Part shown: positions 47,642-56,262 of the stretch, piece by piece
Layout of the letters: each line of letters starts with the position of its first letter
Position numbering within the stretch: the first letter of the stretch is position 1
Assembly: GCA_050247075.1 (NCBI GenBank)
Contig: JBFWUW010000028.1
Coordinates: 15,664 to 79,663 of the forward strand
Source: JBFWUW01 sp050247075
GTDB lineage: Bacteria > Planctomycetota > Planctomycetia > Pirellulales > JBFWUW01
DNA: 64,000 nt
Reading direction: 5' to 3'
Position numbers and translations under genes: made by a program
Notes under the pieces: generated by a model
The model's database searches: none
Told to the model about the DNA's origin: nothing
The model's input: only the letters and a program-made list of their open reading frames with translations

Positions 47642-48886
47642 GTGACGCTTTCGATCCACACGCACAAGTTTGAGAACGGCTTGGTGCTGTTGGGTGAGCC
47701 AAACCCCTCGTTGGAGTCGGCGGCCTTTACCTTGCTGGTCCCCTGCGGAGCCGTTCACGACCGCGACGAGCGGGCCGGGCTGGCTTCGTTTACGTGCGAA
47801 ATGGCCACCCGCGGGGCGGGCGACCGCGACAGCCGCCAACTGGTGGAAGACCTGGACAATCTGGGGGTGGAGCGGGGCGAGTCGGTCTCCGACGCCCACA
47901 CCAGCTTTGGCGGGGCCACGCTCTCTAAGAACTTGCTGCCGGCGCTGGAGATTTACGCCGATCTGGTCCGCCGTCCGCATCTGCCGGGCGACCAGTTGGA
48001 GGCGGCCCGGCTTTCCATGCTGCAAGAGTTGCGGGCGGTGGAGGATGAACCGGCCCAAAAGGTGATGCAGCAGTTGCGGTTGCGGCACTACCCGCACCCC
48101 TTTGGCCGGCCGATGCAAGGGGACCTGGCCGGGTTGGAAGCCACCTCGCTGGACGACATCCGCGATTGTGCCGAGCGGCTGTACCGCCCCAACGGCAGCA
48201 TCATCGGCGTGGCGGGCAAGTTCGACTGGCCGCGGCTGAAAGACCATGTCGGCCGTCTGTTTGGCGATTGGAAGCCGGGCGATGCCCCCGACCCGGTCGG
48301 CGGCAAGTCGGGCCCCGCGCGCGAGCATCTGCACGACGATTCCAATCAAACGCAGATCGGCATTGCTTACAACAGCGTTCCCTACCGGCACCCCGATTAC
48401 TTTCAAGCCTGGGGCGCGGTCGGCGTGCTTAGCGGCGGCATGAGTTCGCGGCTGTTTACAGAGGTCCGCGAGAAGCGCGGCCTGTGCTACTCGGTCTATG
48501 CCAGCTACCACACCCTACGCGACCGGGGCGCCATTTTATGTTACGCCGGCACCACGGCCGAGCGGGCACAAGAAACTTTGGACGTAACGCTGGGCGAACT
48601 GCGGCGGCTGCCGCAAGGCATAGAAGCCTCGGAACTCAACCGGCTGAAGGCCCGCATCAAGAGCGGGCTGATCATGCAGCAAGAATCTAGTTCTTCCCGC
48701 AGCGGCTCCATCGCCCGCGACTGGTACCACCTGGAACGAACCCGCACCTTGGACGAGCTCGGCGCGCTGGTCGATGGCCTGACTCGCGAGAGCATCAGCG
48801 ATTACCTGGCGGCCCATCCGCCGGGCGGCTTTACCATCGTCACGTTGGGCACGCAGCCCTTGGAGATGCCCGATGAAGTTTCTTGA
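47642..48886 (+). CDS. M16 peptidase homologue, inactive subunit
   Basis: This 414-residue M16-family protein has the substrate-binding R/Y element GGMSSRLFTEVREKRGLCYSV, but the zinc motif HxxEH is lost: the aligned segment reads LASFTCEMATRG. Such non-catalytic subunits pair with a zinc-containing partner, here the next gene, which overlaps by 14 nt. The GTG at 47642 has GAGGAG about 6-11 nt upstream. No signal peptide is seen, so the pair is probably cytoplasmic, unlike the secreted M16 proteases. Confidence 0.88.
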   Translation: MTLSIHTHKFENGLVLLGEPNPSLESAAFTLLVPCGAVHDRDERAGLASFTCEMATRGAGDRDSRQLVEDLDNLGVERGESVSDAHTSFGGATLSKNLLPALEIYADLVRRPHLPGDQLEAARLSMLQELRAVEDEPAQKVMQQLRLRHYPHPFGRPMQGDLAGLEATSLDDIRDCAERLYRPNGSIIGVAGKFDWPRLKDHVGRLFGDWKPGDAPDPVGGKSGPAREHLHDDSNQTQIGIAYNSVPYRHPDYFQAWGAVGVLSGGMSSRLFTEVREKRGLCYSVYASYHTLRDRGAILCYAGTTAERAQETLDVTLGELRRLPQGIEASELNRLKARIKSGLIMQQESSSSRSGSIARDWYHLERTRTLDELGALVDGLTRESISDYLAAHPPGGFTIVTLGTQPLEMPDEVS

Positions 48887-50108
48887 GCACAAGCTAGGCA
48901 ACGGCCTGGAGATTGTCGCCGAGTGCAACCCCGATGCGCACTCCACGGCCTTGGGCTTTTTTGTCAACACGGGTGCCCGCGACGAAACCGACGAAGTCGC
49001 CGGGGTGAGCCACTTCCTGGAACACATGATGTTCAAGGGCACGCCCACCCGCACCGCCGAGGATGTCAACCGCGAGTTCGACGAACTGGGCGCGCATTAC
49101 AACGCGTACACCAGCGAGGAGAACACCGTTTACTACGCGGCCGTGCTGCCGGAATACCTGGACCCGGCGGTGGCCTTGCTGGCGGACATGTTGCGGCCGT
49201 CGCTGCGCAAGGAAGACTTCGACACCGAGAAGCAGGTGATTATCGAAGAGATCCGCATGTACCAGGACCAGCCCCCTTACGGAGCCGATGACCGCCTGAA
49301 GGTCCTTTTCTTTGGCGACCACCCGCTGGCCCGCAGCGTGCTGGGGACGGTCGATACGATCGATGCGCTGCGCGTGGAACAGATGCACGATTACTTCCGC
49401 CAGCGGTACAGCCCCGGCAATATCACGGTGGTGGGGGCGGGCAAGATCGACTTCGACCAGCTTGTGCGGCAGGTGCAAAACTGTTGCGGCCAGTGGCAGC
49501 CGGTGGAAACTTCCCGCGACGTGCCGGCCGCGGTGCCGCATCCCGGTTTTGAATGCGTGCGGCAAGAAAGCTCCGCCCAAGAGTACACCATGCAACTGGC
49601 GGCCGGCCCCTCCGGCACCGACCACGACCGCTTTCCGGCCAAGATTTTGGCGACCGTGCTGGGGGACGATTCGGGCAGCCGCCTGTTTTGGGAACTGATC
49701 GACCCGGGCCTGGCCGAAAGCGCCAGCCTGGGGCATCACGATTATCACGGCGCGGGCGCGTTCATGACGTTCTTGAGTTGCGACCCCGAGCTGGCCCAAG
49801 ATAATCTGGCCCGCATCCGCGATCTGTACCAAAAGGTTGAAGAGCACGGCATCACCCAGGCGGAGTTGAACCAGGCCAAGAACAAGATCAACTCGCGCGT
49901 GGTGTTGGGAAGTGAAAAGCCGCGCGGCCGGCTGTTTAACATCGGCGGCAACTGGCTACAACGCCGCGAGTACCGCTCGGTCAAGACCGACCTGGACGCC
50001 GTGGAGGCCGTCACGCTGGAACAAGTGGCGGCTGTTCTCAAGAAATATCCCCTTACACGCAGTACAACTATTTGCGTCGGGCCGGTGTCTGGCTTAAAAG
50101 CACCCTAG
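48873..50108 (+). CDS. M16 zinc peptidase, active subunit
   Basis: This 411-residue M16B-type peptidase has the inverted zinc motif HFLEH at residues 47-51 and the distal acidic helix EKQVIIEEIRMYQD. It probably forms a clamshell heterodimer with the upstream homologue, which supplies the R/Y substrate loop. Bacterial members process or degrade peptides. The ATG at 48873 lies inside the end of the upstream gene, so translation is coupled. lpd follows 54 nt later but is probably unrelated in function. Confidence 0.92.
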   Translation: MKFLEHKLGNGLEIVAECNPDAHSTALGFFVNTGARDETDEVAGVSHFLEHMMFKGTPTRTAEDVNREFDELGAHYNAYTSEENTVYYAAVLPEYLDPAVALLADMLRPSLRKEDFDTEKQVIIEEIRMYQDQPPYGADDRLKVLFFGDHPLARSVLGTVDTIDALRVEQMHDYFRQRYSPGNITVVGAGKIDFDQLVRQVQNCCGQWQPVETSRDVPAAVPHPGFECVRQESSAQEYTMQLAAGPSGTDHDRFPAKILATVLGDDSGSRLFWELIDPGLAESASLGHHDYHGAGAFMTFLSCDPELAQDNLARIRDLYQKVEEHGITQAELNQAKNKINSRVVLGSEKPRGRLFNIGGNWLQRREYRSVKTDLDAVEAVTLEQVAAVLKKYPLTRSTTICVGPVSGLKAP

Positions 50109-50161
50109 AGTGAGTATCTTGCTTCCTTTTCGCCATCCTCCTTTTTTTGTAAGCGTCTCTC

Positions 50162-51592
50162 ATGCATTCTTCTCTCGTTGTGCTTGGTGGTGGTCCCGGT
50201 GGATATGCGGCGGCGTTTCTGGCGGCCGATTTGGGCATGGAAGTCACCCTGGTTGAGTCTGACCCTCGCTTGGGCGGCACCTGCCTGCTACGGGGCTGCA
50301 TTCCATCGAAAGCCCTGCTGCATGTTGGCAAGGTCATCGCCGAAGCCCGCGAGATGAGCCATTGGGGCGTAACCTACAACGCCCCCGCCATCAATGTAGA
50401 GACCCTCCGCGAGCGCAAAGACAAACTCATCAGCACGTTGTCGGGTGGGCTGAAGATGTTGGCCAAGCAGCGCAAGGTCAAGGTCGTCCACGGCCGCGGC
50501 GTGTTCGAGGACTCCCAAACGCTGTACCTCAAGGGAGAAGGCGTGGCGGCCGGCGACGAACGGCTGACGTTTGACCATTGCGTGCTGGCGGTCGGTTCCA
50601 TTCCCACCAAGGTTTCCGCGTTCGATCTGCCGACCGACCGCGTCATGGACAGCACCGGCGGGCTGGAACTGAAAGACATTCCCGAGTCGCTGCTGGTCGT
50701 CGGCGGCGGGTACATCGGCCTGGAGCTGGGCAGCGTCTATGCGGAACTGGGGACCAAAGTCACCGTGGTCGAACTCACCTCGGGCCTGCTGCCAGGGGCC
50801 GACCGCGATCTGGTCAAGCCGCTGCACGCCCGGCTGGAAAAACGCTTCGCGGCCATCCACCTGGATACCAAGGTCGCCGGCATGGTCGATAAGAAGGACT
50901 CTGTCGAGGTCAAATTTCAATCGGCGGAAGGCGAACGGAGCGAGCGCTTCAGCCGCGTGCTGGTCTCCATCGGCCGCCGGCCCAACAGCGCCGGCATCGG
51001 CTTGGACCGTACCAAGGTCGAGCTCGACCAGCGGGGCTTCGTGAAGGTTGATAACAAGGGCCGCACGGCCGACCCGCGCATTCTGGCGATTGGCGATGTG
51101 GCGGGCGAACCGATGCTGGCCCACAAGGCGGCCCACGAGGCCAAGTGCGCCATCGAGGCCCTGCACGGCGAACCGGCCGCGTTTGAGCCGGCTGGCATTC
51201 CGGCGATTGTCTTTACCGATCCTGAAATCGCCTGGGTCGGCCTGACCGAGGAGCAAGCCGCCAAGGCTGGCCGCAAGGTGACAGTCGCCAAGTATCCCTG
51301 GGCCGCCAGCGGCCGGGCACAAGCCTTGGCCCGCACGGAAGGCCTGACCAAGCTCATCATCGACCCCGACACCGACCGCATTCTGGGTGTGGGTATCGTG
51401 GGTGCGGGTGCGGGCGACCTGATCGCCGAAGCCGGCCTGGCGATTGAAATGGGGGCCACCGCCCGCGACATGGCCGAGACCATCCACGCCCACCCCACAC
51501 TGGGCGAAACGCTAGGCTTTGCCAGCGAAGTCCACCTGGGCACGGCGACGGAAATCTACAAGCCGAAGGCGAAGGCCAAGCCAACATCGTAG
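50162..51592 (+). CDS. lpd: Dihydrolipoyl dehydrogenase
   Basis: This 476-residue flavoprotein has an FAD-binding start GGGPGGYAAAFLA and the redox disulfide Cys41-Cys46 in GGTCLLRGCIPSK. It has an NAD-binding GGGYIGLELG, and the active-site histidine region AETIHAHPTLGE near the end. It reoxidises lipoamide in pyruvate or 2-oxoglutarate dehydrogenase complexes. The ATG at 50162 fits the family. No other dehydrogenase subunits are nearby. Confidence 0.95.
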   Translation: MHSSLVVLGGGPGGYAAAFLAADLGMEVTLVESDPRLGGTCLLRGCIPSKALLHVGKVIAEAREMSHWGVTYNAPAINVETLRERKDKLISTLSGGLKMLAKQRKVKVVHGRGVFEDSQTLYLKGEGVAAGDERLTFDHCVLAVGSIPTKVSAFDLPTDRVMDSTGGLELKDIPESLLVVGGGYIGLELGSVYAELGTKVTVVELTSGLLPGADRDLVKPLHARLEKRFAAIHLDTKVAGMVDKKDSVEVKFQSAEGERSERFSRVLVSIGRRPNSAGIGLDRTKVELDQRGFVKVDNKGRTADPRILAIGDVAGEPMLAHKAAHEAKCAIEALHGEPAAFEPAGIPAIVFTDPEIAWVGLTEEQAAKAGRKVTVAKYPWAASGRAQALARTEGLTKLIIDPDTDRILGVGIVGAGAGDLIAEAGLAIEMGATARDMAETIHAHPTLGETLGFASEVHLGTATEIYKPKAKAKPTS

Positions 51593-51669
51593 TTGGCCGC
51601 CTCTGTGTTGACCGCGTCCGTCGAGTTGTTAGGCTTGGGGCGGCCGGAGGGATCGAGGCTGGCTGTGCC

Positions 51670-52086
51670 ATGGCCAAACGGACGGACACCTTATCGCCAA
51701 AACAGCGCAGTGCGCGGATGGCGCTTATTCGGCATAAGCACACCAAGCCAGAGTTGGCCGTCCGCCGGTTGATCCATTCGCTCGGCTACCGATACCGCTT
51801 GCACGGGCGCGGCTTGCCAGGCACGCCAGACCTGGTATTTCGTTCTCGTAGGAAAGTCATTTTCGTTCATGGCTGTTTTTGGCACTTGCACGCGGGTTGC
51901 CGGAATAACAGGCCACCCAAGTCGCGGGCCTCGTTTTGGCTTCCCAAGCTGCGGGGAAACCGCGGCCGAGACCGCCGCAATCGCCGCGAGATCGCTAAAA
52001 TGGGCTGGCAATCGCTGGTGATCTGGGAATGCGAGCTGGACGACTTGAAAGCGTTAACAGACCGGGTTATCGAGTTCTTGGAGTGA
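51670..52086 (+). CDS. vsr: Very short patch repair endonuclease
   Basis: This 138-residue Vsr has the conserved start RSARMALIRHKHTKPELAVR, the catalytic Asp54 in GTPDLVF and the zinc or metal region FVHGCFWHLHAGC. FWLPKLRGNRGRD follows. Vsr nicks next to T:G mismatches caused by deamination of 5-methylcytosine. It is 6 nt upstream of a cytosine methyltransferase, the usual pairing, so it should repair the damage that enzyme provokes. The ATG at 51670 matches the family. Confidence 0.93.
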   Translation: MAKRTDTLSPKQRSARMALIRHKHTKPELAVRRLIHSLGYRYRLHGRGLPGTPDLVFRSRRKVIFVHGCFWHLHAGCRNNRPPKSRASFWLPKLRGNRGRDRRNRREIAKMGWQSLVIWECELDDLKALTDRVIEFLE

Positions 52087-52092
52087 GGCATC

Positions 52093-53271
52093 ATGCGATC
52101 GATCGAGCTATTCGCGGGCGCGGGCGGGCTGGCGCTGGGTGCCTCGTTGAGCGGATTCAAACATGAAGCCATCATTGAATGGAATCAACATGCTTGCGAT
52201 TCGATTCGCTTGAATCAGAGATTGAACGTCTCGCCGTTGACCGATTGGCCGCTGCATCAAGCGGATGTCACGCGGTTCGATTTTCGCCGATATGAAGGAA
52301 TCGATCTGGTATCGGGCGGCCCGCCTTGCCAACCGTTCTCCATCGGCGGCAAGCATCGCGGCAGCGTGGATCATCGCAATATGTTTCCACAAGTCGTCCG
52401 GGCCGTTCGAGAAACCAGGCCCAAGGCCATCCTTGTCGAGAACGTCAAGGGCTTGCTGCGGCCCGCGTTCTCCGAGTTCCTGGAATACGTTTTCTTGCAA
52501 CTCTCCTATCCCGAAGTCGTGCAAAAATCGGGGGAGAACTGGCTGGAACATCTGGCCCGCCTGGAGGAGTTCCACACCCGATCGCGAAAATCTGGCCTGA
52601 CTTACAACGTGGTCTATCGCTGTTTGAACGCCGCTGACTACGGCGTTCCGCAAAAGCGCGAGCGTGTGATTATCGTGGGATTCCGCTCCGACCTTTCCGC
52701 GCAATGGTCGTTTCCCGATGCAACGCATTCGCAAGCGGCGTTGTTATGGTCTAAATGGGTGTCGGGCGAATACTGGGAACTCCACGAGGTTTCCAAGCGG
52801 CAACGTCCATCCATTCCCGCTCGATTGAACAACCGTATACACCGCTTGAAGGACGAAGGCCAGCCCAGCGCCAGCCCATGGCGCACCGTGCGCGACGCGC
52901 TGCGGGGGCTTCCCGATCCTCGTCAGCGCGAGTTGGCCGAAAGCGTGCCAAATCATCGGCTGAATCCCGGCGCGCGGACCTATTCTGGCCATACCGGAAG
53001 CCCGCTGGACGAACCGGCCAAGACGTTGAAGGCTGGCGACCACGGAGTTCCAGGCGGCGAGAACATGGTGGCCTACCCCGATGGAGAGGTCCGCTACTTC
53101 ACCGTGCGCGAGAGTGCCCGCCTGCAAACTTTTCCGGATGATGTACTATTTCATGGTGCCTGGACCGAGGCCATGCGGCAACTGGGCAACGCGGTTCCGG
53201 TTCGTCTGGCGCAAAGCGTCACGGAAAGCCTGGGTCGGAAACTGCGAGAAGAGGCCAGCCGTTGCGCATAG
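52093..53271 (+). CDS. DNA cytosine-5 methyltransferase
   Basis: This 392-residue C5 methyltransferase has motif I ELFAGAGGLALG, the catalytic Cys79 in GGPPCQPFSIGG, motif VI (ILVENVKGL) and motif X near the end (LGNAVPVRLAQSV). It protects sites from the following nuclease. The stop overlaps the nuclease start by 10 nt. Its pairing with an Eco29kI-like enzyme suggests CCGCGG as the target, but this is inference from family knowledge. Confidence 0.94.
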   Translation: MRSIELFAGAGGLALGASLSGFKHEAIIEWNQHACDSIRLNQRLNVSPLTDWPLHQADVTRFDFRRYEGIDLVSGGPPCQPFSIGGKHRGSVDHRNMFPQVVRAVRETRPKAILVENVKGLLRPAFSEFLEYVFLQLSYPEVVQKSGENWLEHLARLEEFHTRSRKSGLTYNVVYRCLNAADYGVPQKRERVIIVGFRSDLSAQWSFPDATHSQAALLWSKWVSGEYWELHEVSKRQRPSIPARLNNRIHRLKDEGQPSASPWRTVRDALRGLPDPRQRELAESVPNHRLNPGARTYSGHTGSPLDEPAKTLKAGDHGVPGGENMVAYPDGEVRYFTVRESARLQTFPDDVLFHGAWTEAMRQLGNAVPVRLAQSVTESLGRKLREEASRCA

Positions 53272-53885
53272 AACAACCTTTCAATCCGCTGGACAAAAAG
53301 AACTTGGGGGAAAGCGTCGCCGAGGCGCTGCTGGCCAAGGTAGCGCTGCCGTTGCCCTTGGAGGAGCGGTTTATCGGCGCGGGCATCTATGCACTCTATT
53401 ATTTGGGCGATTTTCCGCTGTATGCGGAAATCTCCAAACGCAACAAGGCCGCCGAGGAATCGCATCTTGAATGGCCGATCTACATCGGAAAGGCAATTCC
53501 CAAAGGGGCCAGGCAAGGGGGCGTGGGACTCGATGCCAGCCCCGGCACGGTGTTGTACAGCCGTATCGCGGAACATGCGGAATCCATCGTGCAATCGGCC
53601 AACCTGGACATTGCCCACTTTACCTGCCGATTTCTGGCCGTCGAGGATATTTGGATACCCTTGGGAGAATCGCTACTTATTCAACGCTTTGGGCCCGTCT
53701 GGAACAAAGCCCTGGATGGCTTCGGCAATCATGCTCCCGGCAAGGGCCGATACAAACAGCAGCGATCACCGTGGGATACCCTGCATCCGGGACGGGGATG
53801 GGCCAAGAATTGCGCTCCCAATGAGACGCCTATCGAAACCATTACCGAAACCGTGACGCAATTTATCTTACAACGACTTCCGTAG
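53262..53885 (+). CDS. Eco29kI-like GIY-YIG restriction endonuclease
   Basis: This 207-residue protein has the GIY motif (GAGIYALYYLGD, Tyr43) and YIG (IYIGKA, Tyr74). Arg101 and His105 in SRIAEHAES, Glu136 in GESLLI and Asn148 in GPVWN match the order and spacing of the Eco29kI active site. Eco29kI cuts CCGCGG. The TTG at 53262 lies inside the end of the methyltransferase gene, so expression is coupled and the nuclease is made after its antidote. All catalytic residues are present. Confidence 0.88.
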   Translation: MRIEQPFNPLDKKNLGESVAEALLAKVALPLPLEERFIGAGIYALYYLGDFPLYAEISKRNKAAEESHLEWPIYIGKAIPKGARQGGVGLDASPGTVLYSRIAEHAESIVQSANLDIAHFTCRFLAVEDIWIPLGESLLIQRFGPVWNKALDGFGNHAPGKGRYKQQRSPWDTLHPGRGWAKNCAPNETPIETITETVTQFILQRLP

Positions 53886-53902
53886 GCCCGATCCGAACAC
53901 CC

Positions 53903-55378
53903 CTACCCCAAAATCTCCTTCACCACCCGCCCGCTAATATCGGTCAGCCGGAAATGGCGGCCTTGGAACTTGTAGGTCAGCCGGGTGTGGTCGATTCCCA
54001 GGCAGTGCAGCATGGTGGCGTGCAAGTCGTGGATGTGGACGCCGTCTCGGACGATGTTATACGAGTAGTCGTCCGTCTCCCCGTGGCTGGTGCCCGGCTT
54101 GATGCCGCCGCCAGCCAGCCATGCGCTGAAGCAACGCGGGTGATGGTCGCGGCCGTAGTCCTCGGCCGTTAGTTTGCCCTGGCAATAAACGGTGCGGCCA
54201 AACTCGCCACCCCACACCACCAGCGTTTCGTCCAACAGCCCGCGTTGCTTCAGGTCTTGCACCAAGGCGGCGGAGGGCTGGTCGGTATCGGCGCATTGCC
54301 CGGTGATCTGCGCCGGCAGATGGGTGTGCTGGTCCCAGCCGCGATGAAACAGTTGAATGAATCGCACGTTCCGCTCGGCCAGCCGCCGGGCCAGCAGGCA
54401 GTTGGCGGCAAACGTGCCCGGCGTGCGGGCGTCTGGTCCGTACAGGTCAAAGGTCGATTGCGGCTCGTCGCTGGTATCGGTCAGCTCTGGCACCGAGGTC
54501 TGCATGCGATAGGCTAGCTCGTACTGGGCAATGCGGGTGCTGGTTTCCGGGTCGCCGTTGGCGGCCAGTTGCAGTTCGTTTAGGCGGGCCAGGTCGTCCA
54601 ACTGCCGGCGGCGGGTGGCGTCGTCCAGGCCGTCGGGGTTCGACAGGAACAAAACCGGGTCGCCGGTCGAACGAAATTTGATCCCCTGGTACTTGGAGGG
54701 CAAAAAGCCCGCCCCCCACAGCCGGTCGTACAGCGGCTGGTCGTTGGGATTGCCCGACCCTTGCGAGATCATGGCCACGAAGGCCGGCAGGTCCTGGTTC
54801 TCGCTACCTAAGCCGTAAGAAAGCCAGGCCCCCATGCTGGGCCGGCCGGCCAACTGGGCACCGGTCTGAAAAAACGTCACCGCCGGGTCGTGGTTGATGG
54901 CCTCGGTATGCAGCGACTTCACAAAGCAAAGTTCGTCGGCGATTTTGGCCGTGTGCGGCAGCAACTCGCTCAGCCAGGCACCGCTTTGGCCGTGCTGGGC
55001 AAAGCGGTACTTGGACGGGGCCACAGGAAAGCTCGCCTGCCGCGAGGTCATGCCCGTCAGCCGCTGCCCCTGGCGGATCGAGTCGGGGAGTTCGGTTCCG
55101 CGCAAGTCGGCCAGACCCGGCTTGTGGTCGAACAAGTCCATCTGCGACGGCGCACCCGACTGAAACAGGTAGATCACCCGTTTGGCCTTAGGTGCAAAGT
55201 GCGGCACGCCCGGCAGCCCGCCAACGGGGGAGGGTACACCTGCATCAGGTGCCCCGTCATCGGCCAGCAGCCGCGGATTCAACAGCGAGGCCAGCGCGAT
55301 GGAACCCAAACCAGTCGCCGCGCGGCCAAAGAAATAACGTCGATTGAGCTCTAGCGCAAGTTGCTGCGAAGGGATCAT
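53903..55378 (-). CDS. DUF1501 protein with Tat-like signal
   Basis: The predicted 491-residue protein starts MIPSQQLALELNRRYFFGRA, with a twin-arginine motif and a hydrophobic stretch (TGLGSIALASLL). The DUF1501 core has YLFQSGAPSQMDLFDHKP, RFAQHGQSGAWLSELL, VVWGGEFGRTVY and GRDHHPRCFSAW. It is a second member beside that at 35181, without an adjacent DUF1549/DUF1553 gene in the window. The partner may lie elsewhere or have been lost. An upstream ATG at 55387 is possible. Confidence 0.9.
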   Translation of the reverse strand: MIPSQQLALELNRRYFFGRAATGLGSIALASLLNPRLLADDGAPDAGVPSPVGGLPGVPHFAPKAKRVIYLFQSGAPSQMDLFDHKPGLADLRGTELPDSIRQGQRLTGMTSRQASFPVAPSKYRFAQHGQSGAWLSELLPHTAKIADELCFVKSLHTEAINHDPAVTFFQTGAQLAGRPSMGAWLSYGLGSENQDLPAFVAMISQGSGNPNDQPLYDRLWGAGFLPSKYQGIKFRSTGDPVLFLSNPDGLDDATRRRQLDDLARLNELQLAANGDPETSTRIAQYELAYRMQTSVPELTDTSDEPQSTFDLYGPDARTPGTFAANCLLARRLAERNVRFIQLFHRGWDQHTHLPAQITGQCADTDQPSAALVQDLKQRGLLDETLVVWGGEFGRTVYCQGKLTAEDYGRDHHPRCFSAWLAGGGIKPGTSHGETDDYSYNIVRDGVHIHDLHATMLHCLGIDHTRLTYKFQGRHFRLTDISGRVVKEILG

Positions 55379-55630
55379 GGCGGCCATCGTGCAGGGAAAC
55401 GGACAAGAACAACACACCAAACCACACGTCATCCAGCCGGACTAGCATTATAAGTCACGCGGGTGCCTCGGTCAGTAGCCTTCTCGTTTCATCCTTCATC
55501 CTTCCGCCTTTATCCTTTCCTACCCCTCTCCTGCCCGCACGTGGCCGCTTCGAGTATAGTAAGGCCATGCCGCGGCTGATGATGTGCCGGGTAGGTGCGG
55601 CGGGGGGCCGACGCTGGGGAATCTTTCCCG

Positions 55631-56134
55631 ATGAAATGTCCGTTTTGCCGATGCGACAACGATAAGGTCATTGACTCGCGGGCCGGCGAGGATGGCACGC
55701 ATATTCGCCGCCGGCGGGAATGCTCATCGTGTTCGCGGCGCTTCACGACCTACGAGCGGGTGGAAGGGGCGACGCTGAAGGTCGTCAAGAAAGATGGCGG
55801 CCGTGTCCCGTTCGATCGCGGCAAGATCCGCAGCGGGCTGGAAAAAGCCTGCTGGAAGCGGCCGATCAGCACCGAGCAGATCGAAGCCATCATCACGGCT
55901 ATCGAGGACGAAATCCACAGCCAGTTCGATACCGAGGTCGAAGCCCGCCATCTGGGCGAGCTGGTGATGAAACAATTGCGGCTGCTGGACCAGGTGGCCT
56001 ACGTCCGCTTCGCCAGCGTCTACCGCGACTTTGAAGACGCCCGCGACTTCGTGCAAGAGCTGGAGCCGATGATCCAAGAATCACTCCGCAAGCCGGCCGA
56101 GAAGCAAGGCCGGCTGACGTTTGATAAGGGATGA
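55631..56134 (+). CDS. nrdR: Transcriptional repressor NrdR
   Basis: This 167-residue NrdR has the N-terminal zinc ribbon CPFCRCDNDKVIDSR...CSSCSRRFTTYE (four cysteines). The ATP-cone follows, starting VVKKDGGRVPFDRGKI. It binds NrdR boxes upstream of ribonucleotide reductase genes in response to dATP/ATP. No reductase gene is in view. The ATG at 55631 starts MKCPFC; a frame upstream from 55595 has no support. Confidence 0.95.
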   Translation: MKCPFCRCDNDKVIDSRAGEDGTHIRRRRECSSCSRRFTTYERVEGATLKVVKKDGGRVPFDRGKIRSGLEKACWKRPISTEQIEAIITAIEDEIHSQFDTEVEARHLGELVMKQLRLLDQVAYVRFASVYRDFEDARDFVQELEPMIQESLRKPAEKQGRLTFDKG

Positions 56135-56262
56135 AAGGCGGGTCTGCCGATGGAAGATCGCACATCGAATCGAACCGACGATCCGCACGTTACGCCGAAG
56201 GCGTACTTTCGCGGCAATATCTTTCGTTTTTGGCGGGGAGGCAGCTTTTTTCGCCCTACGAA

